Below, piece by piece: positions 53,270 through 62,217 of a stretch of 64,000 nt of DNA. A program made the translations under genes and the position numbers. Source of the DNA: CAWIHS01 sp963836005 (GTDB lineage Bacteria > Pseudomonadota > Gammaproteobacteria > GRL18); assembly GCA_963836005.1 (NCBI GenBank), contig CAWIHS010000004.1, forward strand, positions 248,001 through 312,000, written 5' to 3'. Numbering within the stretch: the first letter of the stretch is position 1; each line of letters starts with the position of its first letter. The notes under the pieces are model-generated. The model saw nothing but the letters and a program-made list of their open reading frames with translations, did not search any database and was not told the DNA's origin.

Positions 53270-54223
53270 ATGAAAATACATGAAAATGATATCACAAAAT
53301 CATGCTTTTCAAATTCAAGAAGAAAATTTCTTCAGAATTCTCTGTGGCTCGGTCTCACTGCAGCCTGTCCCTGGGCTGGTCATGCATCAGGCTCATCACT
53401 ATTATTAAAAGTCATACCTGTCAGCGGAGAAAAAATACCGGGCATTGGTATGGGCACATGGATCAGCTTTAATGTTGGAAACAATGCTGAACTTCATGAT
53501 CACCGTAGTCAGATTCTTGAAACATTCTTTAACATGGGCGGAAGACTGGTTGATTCTTCTCCAATGTACGGCTCTTCAGAAGAGGTCATTGGATATGCTT
53601 TGAAACGTTCACAATTGCAAGCTCAATTATTTTCTGCAACTAAAGTCTGGACTCCATTTGAAGGCATAGGAAAAAAACAAATCCAGAATTCTTTCAAGTT
53701 ATGGGGTGTCAAACAATTTGATCTGTTTCAGATCCACAATTTGCTGGCATGGGAAAAACATCTGGCAACTCTTCAGGAAATGAAGCAGCAGGGATTGATA
53801 CGATATATTGGGATAACCACATCTCATGGCCGTCGTCATAAAGAACTTGAGCAAATTATTAACACTCAGCCCATTGATTTTGTACAATTGACCTATAATA
53901 TCCTGGATAGAGAGGCAGAATACAGGCTCTTGCCCGCTGCACTTGACAATGGTGTAGCCGTAATAGCAAACCGACCTTTTCAGGGTGGAGAACTCTTTAC
54001 CCGTTTTGAACAGCATCCACTGCCTTCATGGGCAAAAGAATTTGATGCTCAAAACTGGGCACAGTTTTTTCTTAAATTTATTATTTCTCATCCTGCAGTA
54101 ACTTGTGCCATACCCGCTACCACCCAGGTACCACACATGATAGAAAACATGGGGGCATTGCGTGGAAAACTTCCTGAACAGGGTGTGCGCAATAAAATGA
54201 TTTCCTATATACAACAAGTGTAA
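53270..54223 (+). CDS. Tat-exported aldo-keto reductase
   Basis: The 317-residue protein begins with a twin-arginine signal (SRRKFLQNSLWLGLTAACP, cleavage near GHASG). The body is an aldo-keto reductase barrel: IPGIGMGTW, then the catalytic Asp and Tyr in LVDSSPMYGSSEEVIG, Lys in FSATKVW and His in LFQIHN. Tat export implies it folds with its NADPH or works with another cofactor in the periplasm. The stop overlaps the start of the following membrane gene, so the two are coupled. Substrate unknown. Confidence 0.85.
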   Translation: MKIHENDITKSCFSNSRRKFLQNSLWLGLTAACPWAGHASGSSLLLKVIPVSGEKIPGIGMGTWISFNVGNNAELHDHRSQILETFFNMGGRLVDSSPMYGSSEEVIGYALKRSQLQAQLFSATKVWTPFEGIGKKQIQNSFKLWGVKQFDLFQIHNLLAWEKHLATLQEMKQQGLIRYIGITTSHGRRHKELEQIINTQPIDFVQLTYNILDREAEYRLLPAALDNGVAVIANRPFQGGELFTRFEQHPLPSWAKEFDAQNWAQFFLKFIISHPAVTCAIPATTQVPHMIENMGALRGKLPEQGVRNKMISYIQQV

Positions 54224-54879
54224 TGTTTATTTTGTCATTTAAGGATATGGTTCCTTACGACCGTTCGGTCCTTTTTGAACTGGTGGGGCAATACAATCTG
54301 TCAATCTGGCCCATTCATATAGTCGTGTTTATCCTGGCTATCTATATTATCTATCTGGTTATAAAAGCCAGGTCATACGCATCTCAGCTTATTTTACAAA
54401 TACTGGGAGTTGCCTGGATAACATCAGGGTGGATATTTTTTATTCAACACTATGCCAGTATCAATTGGATAGGGCAGTACTTTGGCTATCTATTTATTCT
54501 TCAGGGATTGCTTCTTTTTATTAGTAGCTTTATACCAAGCAGTTCATTCTATAGGCTGGAAACAAAACGCAACAAACAATTTCTGGTCTCTATATTAATA
54601 CTCTGTTTATTGATTTATCCTCTGTCCGGCTTCATTGATGGAAGAAGCTTTATTCAGCTCGAAGTATTTGCATTAACACCTGATGCCACCTTGTTAGTAA
54701 CGTTGATATTTTTATTCATTATTAAACACAACATTAAATATTTACTAATACCAATACCAGTTATAGGGTCTATATTCAGTATCATTTTTTCATCAGGAAT
54801 TGAGTTGTATACAACATACTGGATTTTAGCCGCATGGATACTTTGGTTTTTCACATTATTGCGTGCCAGATATTTTTAA
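54223..54879 (+). CDS. DUF6064-like membrane protein
   Basis: The 218-residue protein has about seven hydrophobic segments. The N-terminus (FELVGQYNLSIWPIHIVVF) and the INWIGQYFGYLFILQGLLLF block fit the DUF6064 family. It overlaps the aldo-keto reductase stop by one base, so the two are co-translated and probably act together, for instance as membrane partner of the exported enzyme. The biochemical role is not known for the family. Confidence 0.75.
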   Translation: MFILSFKDMVPYDRSVLFELVGQYNLSIWPIHIVVFILAIYIIYLVIKARSYASQLILQILGVAWITSGWIFFIQHYASINWIGQYFGYLFILQGLLLFISSFIPSSSFYRLETKRNKQFLVSILILCLLIYPLSGFIDGRSFIQLEVFALTPDATLLVTLIFLFIIKHNIKYLLIPIPVIGSIFSIIFSSGIELYTTYWILAAWILWFFTLLRARYF

Positions 54880-54887
54880 AGCGCTGC

Positions 54888-54912
54888 TCCTTCCCACTCA
54901 GAGAGGGAAGGA
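54888..54912. terminator. Hairpin between convergent genes
   Basis: TCCTTCCC / GGGAAGGA with a nine-base loop, between the DUF6064-like gene and the convergent 54966-57197 gene. No strong T-run. Confidence 0.5.
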
Positions 54913-54965
54913 CATAACGTGCAAATATTTCAGGTATCTCAACTATAGTAAAGTGGCTTATCACT

Positions 54966-57197
54966 CTATTGATGCATTATCGCTGTTAAATTCTTCCTGC
55001 GTTCAACAGTTTCTAATAATTTAAAAAGCACAATAGGGATCTTTTCTAAATGATAATTCCTTAGCAGGAGCAGTTCTACATCATCAAGAGCATAAGCCTC
55101 TATTTCCGGAGCATCATCAGGAAATAAAAACATTTCACCAGAAAAATCTCCGGCAATAATTTTCTCCAGGACAATGCCTTCAGGAGTTGATAGTTCCATG
55201 CTGCCTTTTTTTATTATCCAGATACATCGTGATGAAGCTGGAGGTGATTTCTCTCCTGATTTTAGTTTTACAAGTTCAGCCTGCTCTGCAATTCTGTTAA
55301 GAATAGTATGACCTATGCGTTCACCTAATAGCCATGTACGACGTAGAAAGGCAATGCGCTCCAATCGCTCATACATTATATTAATGAGTCCTTCAGACTT
55401 TAAAAATGCGCGGAATAAATGCACAGGAATGCGTAATAGAACCGATTGAGATATTGTCCTGTATGAACCTTCTAATGCTAAATCCTGAAACAGCATTTGT
55501 TCACCCACTAAAGCACCCGTAGATAGTTCAAGGCGGATCTTTCTGTTACTCAGAATAAACTCCAATGATCCAGTCAGTATTAAGTCTACATAATCTGGTT
55601 TTTGTCCACGCCGTAATACAATAACTCCAGCGTTGAGATTAATCACAGGTGAATTCAGGATAGCATTAATTCGATACATTGAAGCATTAGGGAAATATGA
55701 ACATAAATACTGATAAGCGCGCTGTCGCTGGAAATCCAGGTTGCTACAGATTAGGATGTCTTCTGCACCGAATGTGGCGCTAGACCCAATTTCTCTTTCC
55801 TCAGGGGTAAAATTACGTGCAGTATGAGCCAGAATCAATTGACCAGAGGTATCTGTAACGAAATCCTTAGCACAACCATGGATTAATCCTCCACCAATAT
55901 CAATTTTTTTGATATCAGCGGCTGTGAGATAGTTTGCTTTTATCTTCGTGAGTAATTCCGGTGATAAGCCATGTTTGCCGTATGTAGTAACTGTCATGGA
56001 ATCTAATACTGAAAATGAAGATAAATCAGCCCAATGAGCATAACTTCTATAACCTTCACCTCCCAGCACACGAAATAAAAAAAGATTGTTTTCCACTGGA
56101 TGAGGTGAATAAAACGGCATAACCTCCATTCCATCACAGTCATTCCATACATCAAATTCCAGATCATGAATTTCGAAAAATTTTGAAAATCGTTGCTCTT
56201 CCTGACCCAGAAGAGCCGTGAGTTTTTTTGTTACCGCTGAACGGACTAAATGGCTTGCATAGTATTTGATTTTATGACCGGCACGCATTAATGTTGTTAA
56301 ACCTGCGAAATGATCATCATGGGAGTGAGTATGGAATATGCCTACAACTTCACTCATATCAATACCGAGGTGAGTCAGGATTTGATCGATGTGGGGTGGC
56401 GCATCAATCAAATAGCAATTTCCCTGAAACATAATTACACTGGACATACACGGTCTATTTATATCCCAGCCGTCTCCTTCACCAGTATGAATAATCGAGA
56501 AATAAGTTCTCTCAACTTCATGATGCTGTAAAGTATAAGGAAGTTCATAAGACTTATTCAAAGGCAGATTTAGATCCACTTCGACAACTTCATTATGATA
56601 CTGGAATTCAAAGTGGTTAGAGGAGAGCCTCTGAATTCTCAGACCACAGGGTAAGGTGACAGGATCTGCTTCGATTGCTACTGTATCAATCATTTCTTCT
56701 GGAGATCGGATGGCGCCATAAGCAAACGAAAGTTTGATAGCCATCATTTCTTCAGCAAGTTCTGCAGAGATGTTTGCTGCAATTATTTCCTGCTGATTCA
56801 ATAATCCATAGTTGCCGCGATGGATATAGCTCAGTTGTCGTTCTATCTGAACAGAAGAACCAAGTAATAATGGTTTAGTACTGTTATTATTAGGATTGTT
56901 CGGGATTAACATTCCTTGTCGGTAAAACATTTGCAAAATAGGAAATTCTGTCAAATTGGATAGCATGCCGTTCTGAATAGGCAGATCAGATAGCAATATC
57001 GCATTGGGTCCAGATTCTAAATAGCAATCACCACGTTGTTCTGTTCGTATATAGCCACGTCGTATCAGATGTTTTATGACTTCAGCTGGACAACCGCAAA
57101 GAATTCGTAAACCACTCCCAACAGCTTCAACCCAATAAACACCTGTTGTAACCTCATACACTTGTAGTCTTGATGTTTCCAATAGCTTGATGCTCAA
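54966..57197 (-). CDS. Metallo-beta-lactamase-fold protein with two cNMP-binding domains
   Basis: The 743-residue cytoplasmic protein has three parts. An N-terminal segment (about 1-230) of unknown fold starts with LRILCGCPAEVIKHLIRRG. A metallo-beta-lactamase domain (about 230-480) has H291-S-H293-D-D295-H296 as metal ligands, preceded by YLIDAPPHIDQIL. Two cyclic-nucleotide-binding domains follow (about 515-610 with PDYVDLILTGSLEFI and about 640-730 with WIIKKGSMEL and GDFSGEMFLF). The layout suggests a hydrolase switched by nucleotide binding. The start listed is TTG with no Shine-Dalgarno site; a MITE begins 16 bp upstream, so the true start or promoter may have been displaced. Substrate unknown. 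Confidence 0.82.
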   Translation of the reverse strand: MSIKLLETSRLQVYEVTTGVYWVEAVGSGLRILCGCPAEVIKHLIRRGYIRTEQRGDCYLESGPNAILLSDLPIQNGMLSNLTEFPILQMFYRQGMLIPNNPNNNSTKPLLLGSSVQIERQLSYIHRGNYGLLNQQEIIAANISAELAEEMMAIKLSFAYGAIRSPEEMIDTVAIEADPVTLPCGLRIQRLSSNHFEFQYHNEVVEVDLNLPLNKSYELPYTLQHHEVERTYFSIIHTGEGDGWDINRPCMSSVIMFQGNCYLIDAPPHIDQILTHLGIDMSEVVGIFHTHSHDDHFAGLTTLMRAGHKIKYYASHLVRSAVTKKLTALLGQEEQRFSKFFEIHDLEFDVWNDCDGMEVMPFYSPHPVENNLFLFRVLGGEGYRSYAHWADLSSFSVLDSMTVTTYGKHGLSPELLTKIKANYLTAADIKKIDIGGGLIHGCAKDFVTDTSGQLILAHTARNFTPEEREIGSSATFGAEDILICSNLDFQRQRAYQYLCSYFPNASMYRINAILNSPVINLNAGVIVLRRGQKPDYVDLILTGSLEFILSNRKIRLELSTGALVGEQMLFQDLALEGSYRTISQSVLLRIPVHLFRAFLKSEGLINIMYERLERIAFLRRTWLLGERIGHTILNRIAEQAELVKLKSGEKSPPASSRCIWIIKKGSMELSTPEGIVLEKIIAGDFSGEMFLFPDDAPEIEAYALDDVELLLLRNYHLEKIPIVLFKLLETVERRKNLTAIMHQ

Positions 57198-57213
57198 TTT
57201 AATAAGATTGATA

Positions 57214-57464
57214 GTAACTACTCAGCAAATCAAGCCGCAGGAAGGCTATCCATCAAAAAGTTACAAACATATAAAATTCAAAGACTTATATTTTTGTAAC
57301 TTAGAAGCGTAATTTCTAAAACGTCATTGATACCAGGAATTTATTGACCCACATCCATGGTGGTCATGTAGGGAAGGCAGATTATACCGGAGCAATTATC
57401 TGCCTTACGCAAACACCTGATATCAATAACTTGCAACAATAATCAAAATACGCTGAGTAGTTAC
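57214..57464. repeat. MITE family B, copy 6
   Basis: The 251-bp element has ends GTAACTACTCAGCAAATC and ATACGCTGAGTAGTTAC, flanked by a perfect 8-bp duplication GATTGATA (57206-57213 and 57465-57472). An inner pair AAGTTACAAA / TTTGTAACTT may be another small insertion. It lies directly upstream of the 54966-57197 gene. Confidence 0.92.
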
Positions 57465-57472
57465 GATTGATA

Positions 57473-57743
57473 TAGAATTAATTTTATGAAATTGGCATAA
57501 TTCTAATGTCAGTGATATATGGATTCTTGAGAGACTCTATGATTAATCACTATTGAAACCATCTCCCAGGTGAATAACTTCAGAACAGACTGTCCCTCAA
57601 GTTCGATTAAATCTACAGAAACCGGGGTAACGATTAAATGTTATATGCAGCAGCAGATCTATTTTATGTTTAAAATATTTGCAAACAGCAGATTTATGTC
57701 ATACCCCTTCGAGTTTTAGCATGATGTGTTACCGGATGTCTGT
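57473..57743. other. Intergenic stretch, nothing recognised
   Basis: It separates the MITE from the ATP-grasp run. No gene or clear terminator is seen. Confidence 0.45.
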
Positions 57744-58790
57744 TTAAAGCACCGCCATCTCCTCGTTGGCGAAATTTCTGTGATAATGTCCCATATAGGC
57801 GATTTTTCTTTCCAGCGCGATGACGACCGCTTCATTGAAGTTAACCCGCTCAAACTGCTGTGCACTACCTAAACCGCCCGGGCTGAACACATTGATCTCC
57901 ATCAGTTTATCACCCACTATATCCAGACCGACCAGGAACATTCCATCCTGCACCAGTTTTGGCCGCACTATCTCAGCCAGGCGCAGATGGCTTTCATTGA
58001 TTTCTGCTTTGGCCTTTTGACCACCGGCATGGATATTGCTGCGTAAATCGTCGCCTGCACGAAGCCTGCGAAAGGCAGCATATTTACCTTTATATTTTAA
58101 CGGCTTGCCGTTCATCATAAACAGCCGGGTATCTCCTTCGGCTGCTGCCGGTAGATATTCCTGGGCAATGACATATCCTCCTCTTACCAGCGTATCAATC
58201 ATCTGATTAATATTGGAGTGATCATCAACCTTGGCCATAAAGACACCCGAGCCACCTGAACCCTGCAGGGGTTTAATCACAGCGTTTCCACCCATCTCGG
58301 AAACAAACGCCTTGATGTCTTCGCGATTACGCGAAATTAACGTTTTAGGACGCACTTCTTCAGGAAAGTGCTGAAAATACATCTTGTTCATAGCCTTGAG
58401 CAGACCATCCGGATCATTGACTACGATAACGCCGCGACGCTTGGCTACACGGCCGAAGGTGATCCCGGCCGTTTGTGCCCAGATACGATTGCCGGTGTCG
58501 ATGGACGGATCGCTGCGTAGCATAAGCACATCAAAATGATCCACCGTGACGCGCTTTTTCATTGCAGTTTTTCCCTGCAGATCCCGCAGATAGGCCTCCG
58601 GTGAATTATATTTAGATTTGGGGACTGTAGTCCCATTGGCATAGATAATACCGTCTGCCCCATAGCTAAAATCAGCGGCGCTGAAATACCAGACTTCGTC
58701 GCCCCGATTAGTTGCCGTCTGGGCCAGTCTGGTGGTGGTGTAACCGGCAAGCTCTACGGCAATATCATTTACAAAAAGTCCAAGTCGCAT
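57744..58790 (-). CDS. GshB-like ATP-grasp ligase, canonical paralogue
   Basis: The 348-residue protein has the glutathione-synthetase ATP-grasp fold. The key features are intact: K173-P, the Gly-rich loop QGSGGSGVF (176-184), GDTR (219-222), and metal ligands D290, E298 and N300 (MEINVFSPGG). GshB relatives ligate Gly or another amino acid to a gamma-peptide using ATP; the N-terminal segment here differs from true GshB, so the substrate is not settled. It is the last gene of a three-gene minus-strand run after a DUF1704 peptidase and a paralogue of identical length, 38 bp apart. Confidence 0.85.
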   Translation of the reverse strand: MRLGLFVNDIAVELAGYTTTRLAQTATNRGDEVWYFSAADFSYGADGIIYANGTTVPKSKYNSPEAYLRDLQGKTAMKKRVTVDHFDVLMLRSDPSIDTGNRIWAQTAGITFGRVAKRRGVIVVNDPDGLLKAMNKMYFQHFPEEVRPKTLISRNREDIKAFVSEMGGNAVIKPLQGSGGSGVFMAKVDDHSNINQMIDTLVRGGYVIAQEYLPAAAEGDTRLFMMNGKPLKYKGKYAAFRRLRAGDDLRSNIHAGGQKAKAEINESHLRLAEIVRPKLVQDGMFLVGLDIVGDKLMEINVFSPGGLGSAQQFERVNFNEAVVIALERKIAYMGHYHRNFANEEMAVL

Positions 58791-58828
58791 AATAAAAAAT
58801 CTCCCACGCGGCAGAAGGTAAAAAAAGT

Positions 58829-59875
58829 TTAAAGTGTCGCCATATCGATATTATCGAAGCGGCGGCGATAGTAAGCCATGTAATCGACCTTGCGTTCCAG
58901 TGCTTCCATAACCGCATCGCTGAAATTCACCTTTTCAAACGCCTGGGCGGTGACCAGTCCGTCTGGGCTGAAGACATCAATATCGATGAGTTTGTCATCC
59001 ACAATTTCAAGTCCCGCGAGAAACATACCATCCTGCACCAGACGTGGCCTTACGGCTTCAGCGATTTCATAGTGGGCATCGGTGAGTTTGACGGCTTCGG
59101 TGGAGCCCGGCGCATGGATGTTGGCACGCATACCATCACCCGTACGTACCCACTGGAAGGCCGCTACTTTTCCCTTATAACGTAATGGCTCGCCATTTAC
59201 CAGAAATAATCGCACACTGCCGTTGGCCGCTCCGGCAAGGTATTCCTGTGCAATGGCATAACCGTGACTGACAATGGCATCGATCATCTGGTTGAGATTG
59301 GCACGGTTTTCCCGGGTGACTAAAAACACTTCCTGTGAACCCGAGCCCTGGAAGCCTTTCAATACCGCCATACCGCCCAATTCCTGAATGAATGCCTTGA
59401 TTTCCCGGCGGTCAAAGGAAATGAGTGTTTTCGGTCTGATATGCTGGGGCAGCATCTGTATATACATCTTGTCCAGAGCACCGGCGAGTGAGGTGGGATC
59501 ATTCAGCACAATCACTCCGCTGCGCAAGGCGATATTACCAAAGATAATACCGGCGGTCTTGCTCCAGTCGCGTTGGCCTGTCTGTTTGGCGGGATCATTC
59601 CTGAGCATCAGAATATCCAGATCGTCCACCGTGATCCGTTCTGCCTGCGCTTTGGCACTTTTCAGTTCTTTGAGATAGGTTGTAGTGGTTTTATACTTTT
59701 TACTGACGGCTGAACGCGCCCAGGCGCGGATCTTTTCATCCACATCATAGGCCAGATCACCCGCACTGATGATCCACACCTCATGCCCCCGGTTGGCGGC
59801 GGCCATCGCGAGTCGAAGGGTCGTATAACCTGCTTTTTCCGTTTCGATATCATCAATAAAAAAACCGATTCTCAT
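58829..59875 (-). CDS. GshB-like ATP-grasp paralogue with altered active site
   Basis: The 348-residue protein is co-linear with its neighbour throughout, so it arose by tandem duplication. Active-site positions differ: P174 is Gly, the loop reads QGSGSQEVF (GGSG to GSQE at 179-182), D220 is Ser, D290 is Glu, and E298 and N300 are both Asp (LIDIDVFSPDG). K173 and R222 remain. It may have different nucleotide or metal handling, a new substrate, or be a regulatory subunit of the canonical enzyme. Starts four bases after the DUF1704 stop, hence translationally linked. Confidence 0.83.
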   Translation of the reverse strand: MRIGFFIDDIETEKAGYTTLRLAMAAANRGHEVWIISAGDLAYDVDEKIRAWARSAVSKKYKTTTTYLKELKSAKAQAERITVDDLDILMLRNDPAKQTGQRDWSKTAGIIFGNIALRSGVIVLNDPTSLAGALDKMYIQMLPQHIRPKTLISFDRREIKAFIQELGGMAVLKGFQGSGSQEVFLVTRENRANLNQMIDAIVSHGYAIAQEYLAGAANGSVRLFLVNGEPLRYKGKVAAFQWVRTGDGMRANIHAPGSTEAVKLTDAHYEIAEAVRPRLVQDGMFLAGLEIVDDKLIDIDVFSPDGLVTAQAFEKVNFSDAVMEALERKVDYMAYYRRRFDNIDMATL

Positions 59876-59878
59876 AAC

Positions 59879-61849
59879 TTATATCCTCTTCATCAGGTCT
59901 TGCAGGGTGAGACCCTGTTGCACCGTTTCCAGTCTTGCTTTTACCTCAGGGCTATTGAGGTATCTTGGTGTCAGCGACGCTTTAGTGAGAACCTTGCGCC
60001 ATTGCAGTTCACGAATAATATGCAGATGATCGGCCCCGAACTTACCCAATAACAACGGTTCAAAAGCACCGCCGCTGCCAAGGTATTCCAGTACCCTGAT
60101 CAGCCCCCGCAGATAGACCATGTCCTTTAATAAACCGCCGCCGCGAAATATACGCAAGGTGATATTAAAGGCGGTTCGTTGTGCAAAGCCGTAATTCTTA
60201 TATAATACATTAAAGACTTCAGTGAAATCTGCGCCATCAGTTATCATATCGGCAGCCATAACTCTTGCCGCCAGCATCCGCAGACGCGGTCCGGTTAACC
60301 CACCGGTCAGATATTCGGCAAACACAGCCAGCCCTTCCTGCAGTTCTTCATAATCAGGCAGCCCGGCATACAGCGTGCGAAAAGGCTGAGCCTGACCATT
60401 GAAAAAAGTCAGAATATGTGTGCCGATCTCATGTGCAAGTAATGCGTCGACCCGGTTTGCTGCTATTTTCTGACGGCTGTTCAGTAGCAGGTTGCCATGG
60501 GAGACCATCACACCTACCACATCCTCCCTTATCTCAACCCGGCTCCAGACCCGTGGATCCTGTGCGCGATAATGCTTGATTTCTGTTTCGGCCAGGGCGG
60601 CGAATTCTGCCGCGCTAAGCATAGCGAGCCGGGAGCTGGTTCTGCGCCGCAGCGGCGTATGCTGCAGGATGGTTTGGGCCGTTTCTCGCAGAACGTCATC
60701 CACCCGTCCATAAAGCTGCAGGCTGCCATAGAGAAAACGCGGCGTTCCGCGATCACTTAACATGGTCAGCTTGCGTTCGAGTTCCATGCGTTGTGCACGG
60801 AACAGGGCTTCGAGTGCCGGATCTTCAATCTTTTCTATCGGGATGCTATAGAGCTGGCGTTTCAGCAGGGCCGGATCAGCGGGCAACGGGCGATAAACAA
60901 AATGAGGGGGTTTCTGAAACGCATTGCGCTTAAAGTTACGCCAGGCTTGATCAGCATTGATGGGGGTGACACTTAGTAGAAAATCAAAATCTTCAGTGAT
61001 CTCAGCCAGCTCACGATCAACCTGCCACACCAGTTTGACCAGACTGCGGGGGCCCAACGCATGAAAATGAGGCGGTCGTTGCGTGGTCTGGTCGCGGGTA
61101 AACTTGAAGATGGCACGCCGCAGGGCGCGACCCAGACCTCGATGCAGGTTACGCAGTATCAGCGGGAAACTCTCACCGCTGTCGGTATCTTCATAGACCG
61201 GCCGGATAGCAATGCCCAGGTAGTGACAGCCAATACGTCTGGCCAGTGCGGCAGGAACCAGACGCGCCAGACCTGGCGCCCAGGGTTTGATGGATTCGTT
61301 CACGTTGACCATGGCCGTACTGCGCTGCACCTTTATCTTCGACAGGGCGGTCTTTAACGTCAGCGTGGAAGACGCAAGCACATCCGAGCGTTGTGTCAGG
61401 ATGCGAAAGGCAGGACGAAAATCAGGGGTGATACTGGTAAATTCATCGCTGCAATCAGCCCAGATTTCAACAATCAAAAAGGCCCCGAAACTTTCAGCGA
61501 GGCTTTCAGCGATAGCAGAAACCAGCGCGACAGTACTTTTGGTCAATCCGCGTTTACCTTCGACAATAAGATAGGAGGCTTCACCGCGCAACAGCTGTTC
61601 TGTCGCTGACGCCTGGGTCTTGTGAGGGCGTCGGTAAATCAGCAGAAAGGGGACTTGACGATCCAGGTGCAGAGAGCCGCCGGAAGGCAGCCGGCGACGG
61701 ATAGCTTTTCCCATTTGCAGACGTTTAATGATGGCGGCAATGGCGGGATCGCTGACTTGCGAAGGTTGGGTCAGTGTCTCTGAGATATTGCTCGCTTGTT
61801 CAGGACTGTCTGAAATTGTAGTCAAAGTCATGGGCGTGTTATCGAGCAA
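59879..61849 (-). CDS. DUF1704/QEGLA metallopeptidase, MATCAP-like
   Basis: The 656-residue protein belongs to the 'flavohemoglobin expression-modulating QEGLA motif' family, DUF1704. The zinc site is HEIGTH (473-478) in LLAHEIGTHILTF, and the name-giving motif is in YEELQEGLAVFAEY (about residues 500-513). The eukaryotic members (MATCAP/TMCP) are carboxypeptidases that remove the C-terminal Tyr of alpha-tubulin. The N-terminal 300 residues are a separate, poorly known region. No signal peptide. First gene of the run with two ATP-grasp paralogues. In bacteria its substrate is unknown; peptide or protein C-terminal trimming is inferred from homology. Confidence 0.87.
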   Translation of the reverse strand: MLDNTPMTLTTISDSPEQASNISETLTQPSQVSDPAIAAIIKRLQMGKAIRRRLPSGGSLHLDRQVPFLLIYRRPHKTQASATEQLLRGEASYLIVEGKRGLTKSTVALVSAIAESLAESFGAFLIVEIWADCSDEFTSITPDFRPAFRILTQRSDVLASSTLTLKTALSKIKVQRSTAMVNVNESIKPWAPGLARLVPAALARRIGCHYLGIAIRPVYEDTDSGESFPLILRNLHRGLGRALRRAIFKFTRDQTTQRPPHFHALGPRSLVKLVWQVDRELAEITEDFDFLLSVTPINADQAWRNFKRNAFQKPPHFVYRPLPADPALLKRQLYSIPIEKIEDPALEALFRAQRMELERKLTMLSDRGTPRFLYGSLQLYGRVDDVLRETAQTILQHTPLRRRTSSRLAMLSAAEFAALAETEIKHYRAQDPRVWSRVEIREDVVGVMVSHGNLLLNSRQKIAANRVDALLAHEIGTHILTFFNGQAQPFRTLYAGLPDYEELQEGLAVFAEYLTGGLTGPRLRMLAARVMAADMITDGADFTEVFNVLYKNYGFAQRTAFNITLRIFRGGGLLKDMVYLRGLIRVLEYLGSGGAFEPLLLGKFGADHLHIIRELQWRKVLTKASLTPRYLNSPEVKARLETVQQGLTLQDLMKRI

Positions 61850-62217
61850 AATTAGATGCGCTCAGTGAATAGGGGTCTTTACTGCTTAGTGTATACCTTC
61901 CAGAGCACAATCGCTATATGAATTGCCTCTTCTATTATGTCAACTGCAACTATGGCGGCAGCGGCTTGTTGGTGAGTCTTCGACCAGTTAGGCTGCTATT
62001 TTCGGTACAAGTATTGATATCAACCAGTTACACTCATCTGCATCCATCAGGGGGAGCTGTGGCAAAGCATCCTGACTGAGTGTTGATTCTACAATGACTG
62101 TCAACAGTTCTTTATCGGCCATTTCGATGGCTTGCTGAAGTGTATTTTCGAGTTTTCCAACTTGCTTAAGAGGTCCTTAATTTGCATGTCACTCTTATAA
62201 TGAATACTTACTATTCG
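61850..62217. other. Intergenic stretch with a coding scrap
   Basis: See the open fragment at 61988-62176. I see no terminator or repeat. Confidence 0.4.
61988..62176 (-). pseudogene. Open fragment without start codon, possible enzyme remnant
   Basis: About 62 codons read LENTLQQAIEMADKELLTVI, then VESTLSQDALPQLP and LMDADECNW. There is no start codon, and a stop lies directly upstream. The style loosely resembles the C-terminal end of thiamine-diphosphate decarboxylases (LE.AL..A...D...LIEV......DAP..L). This is weak, by-eye resemblance only. Confidence 0.3.
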
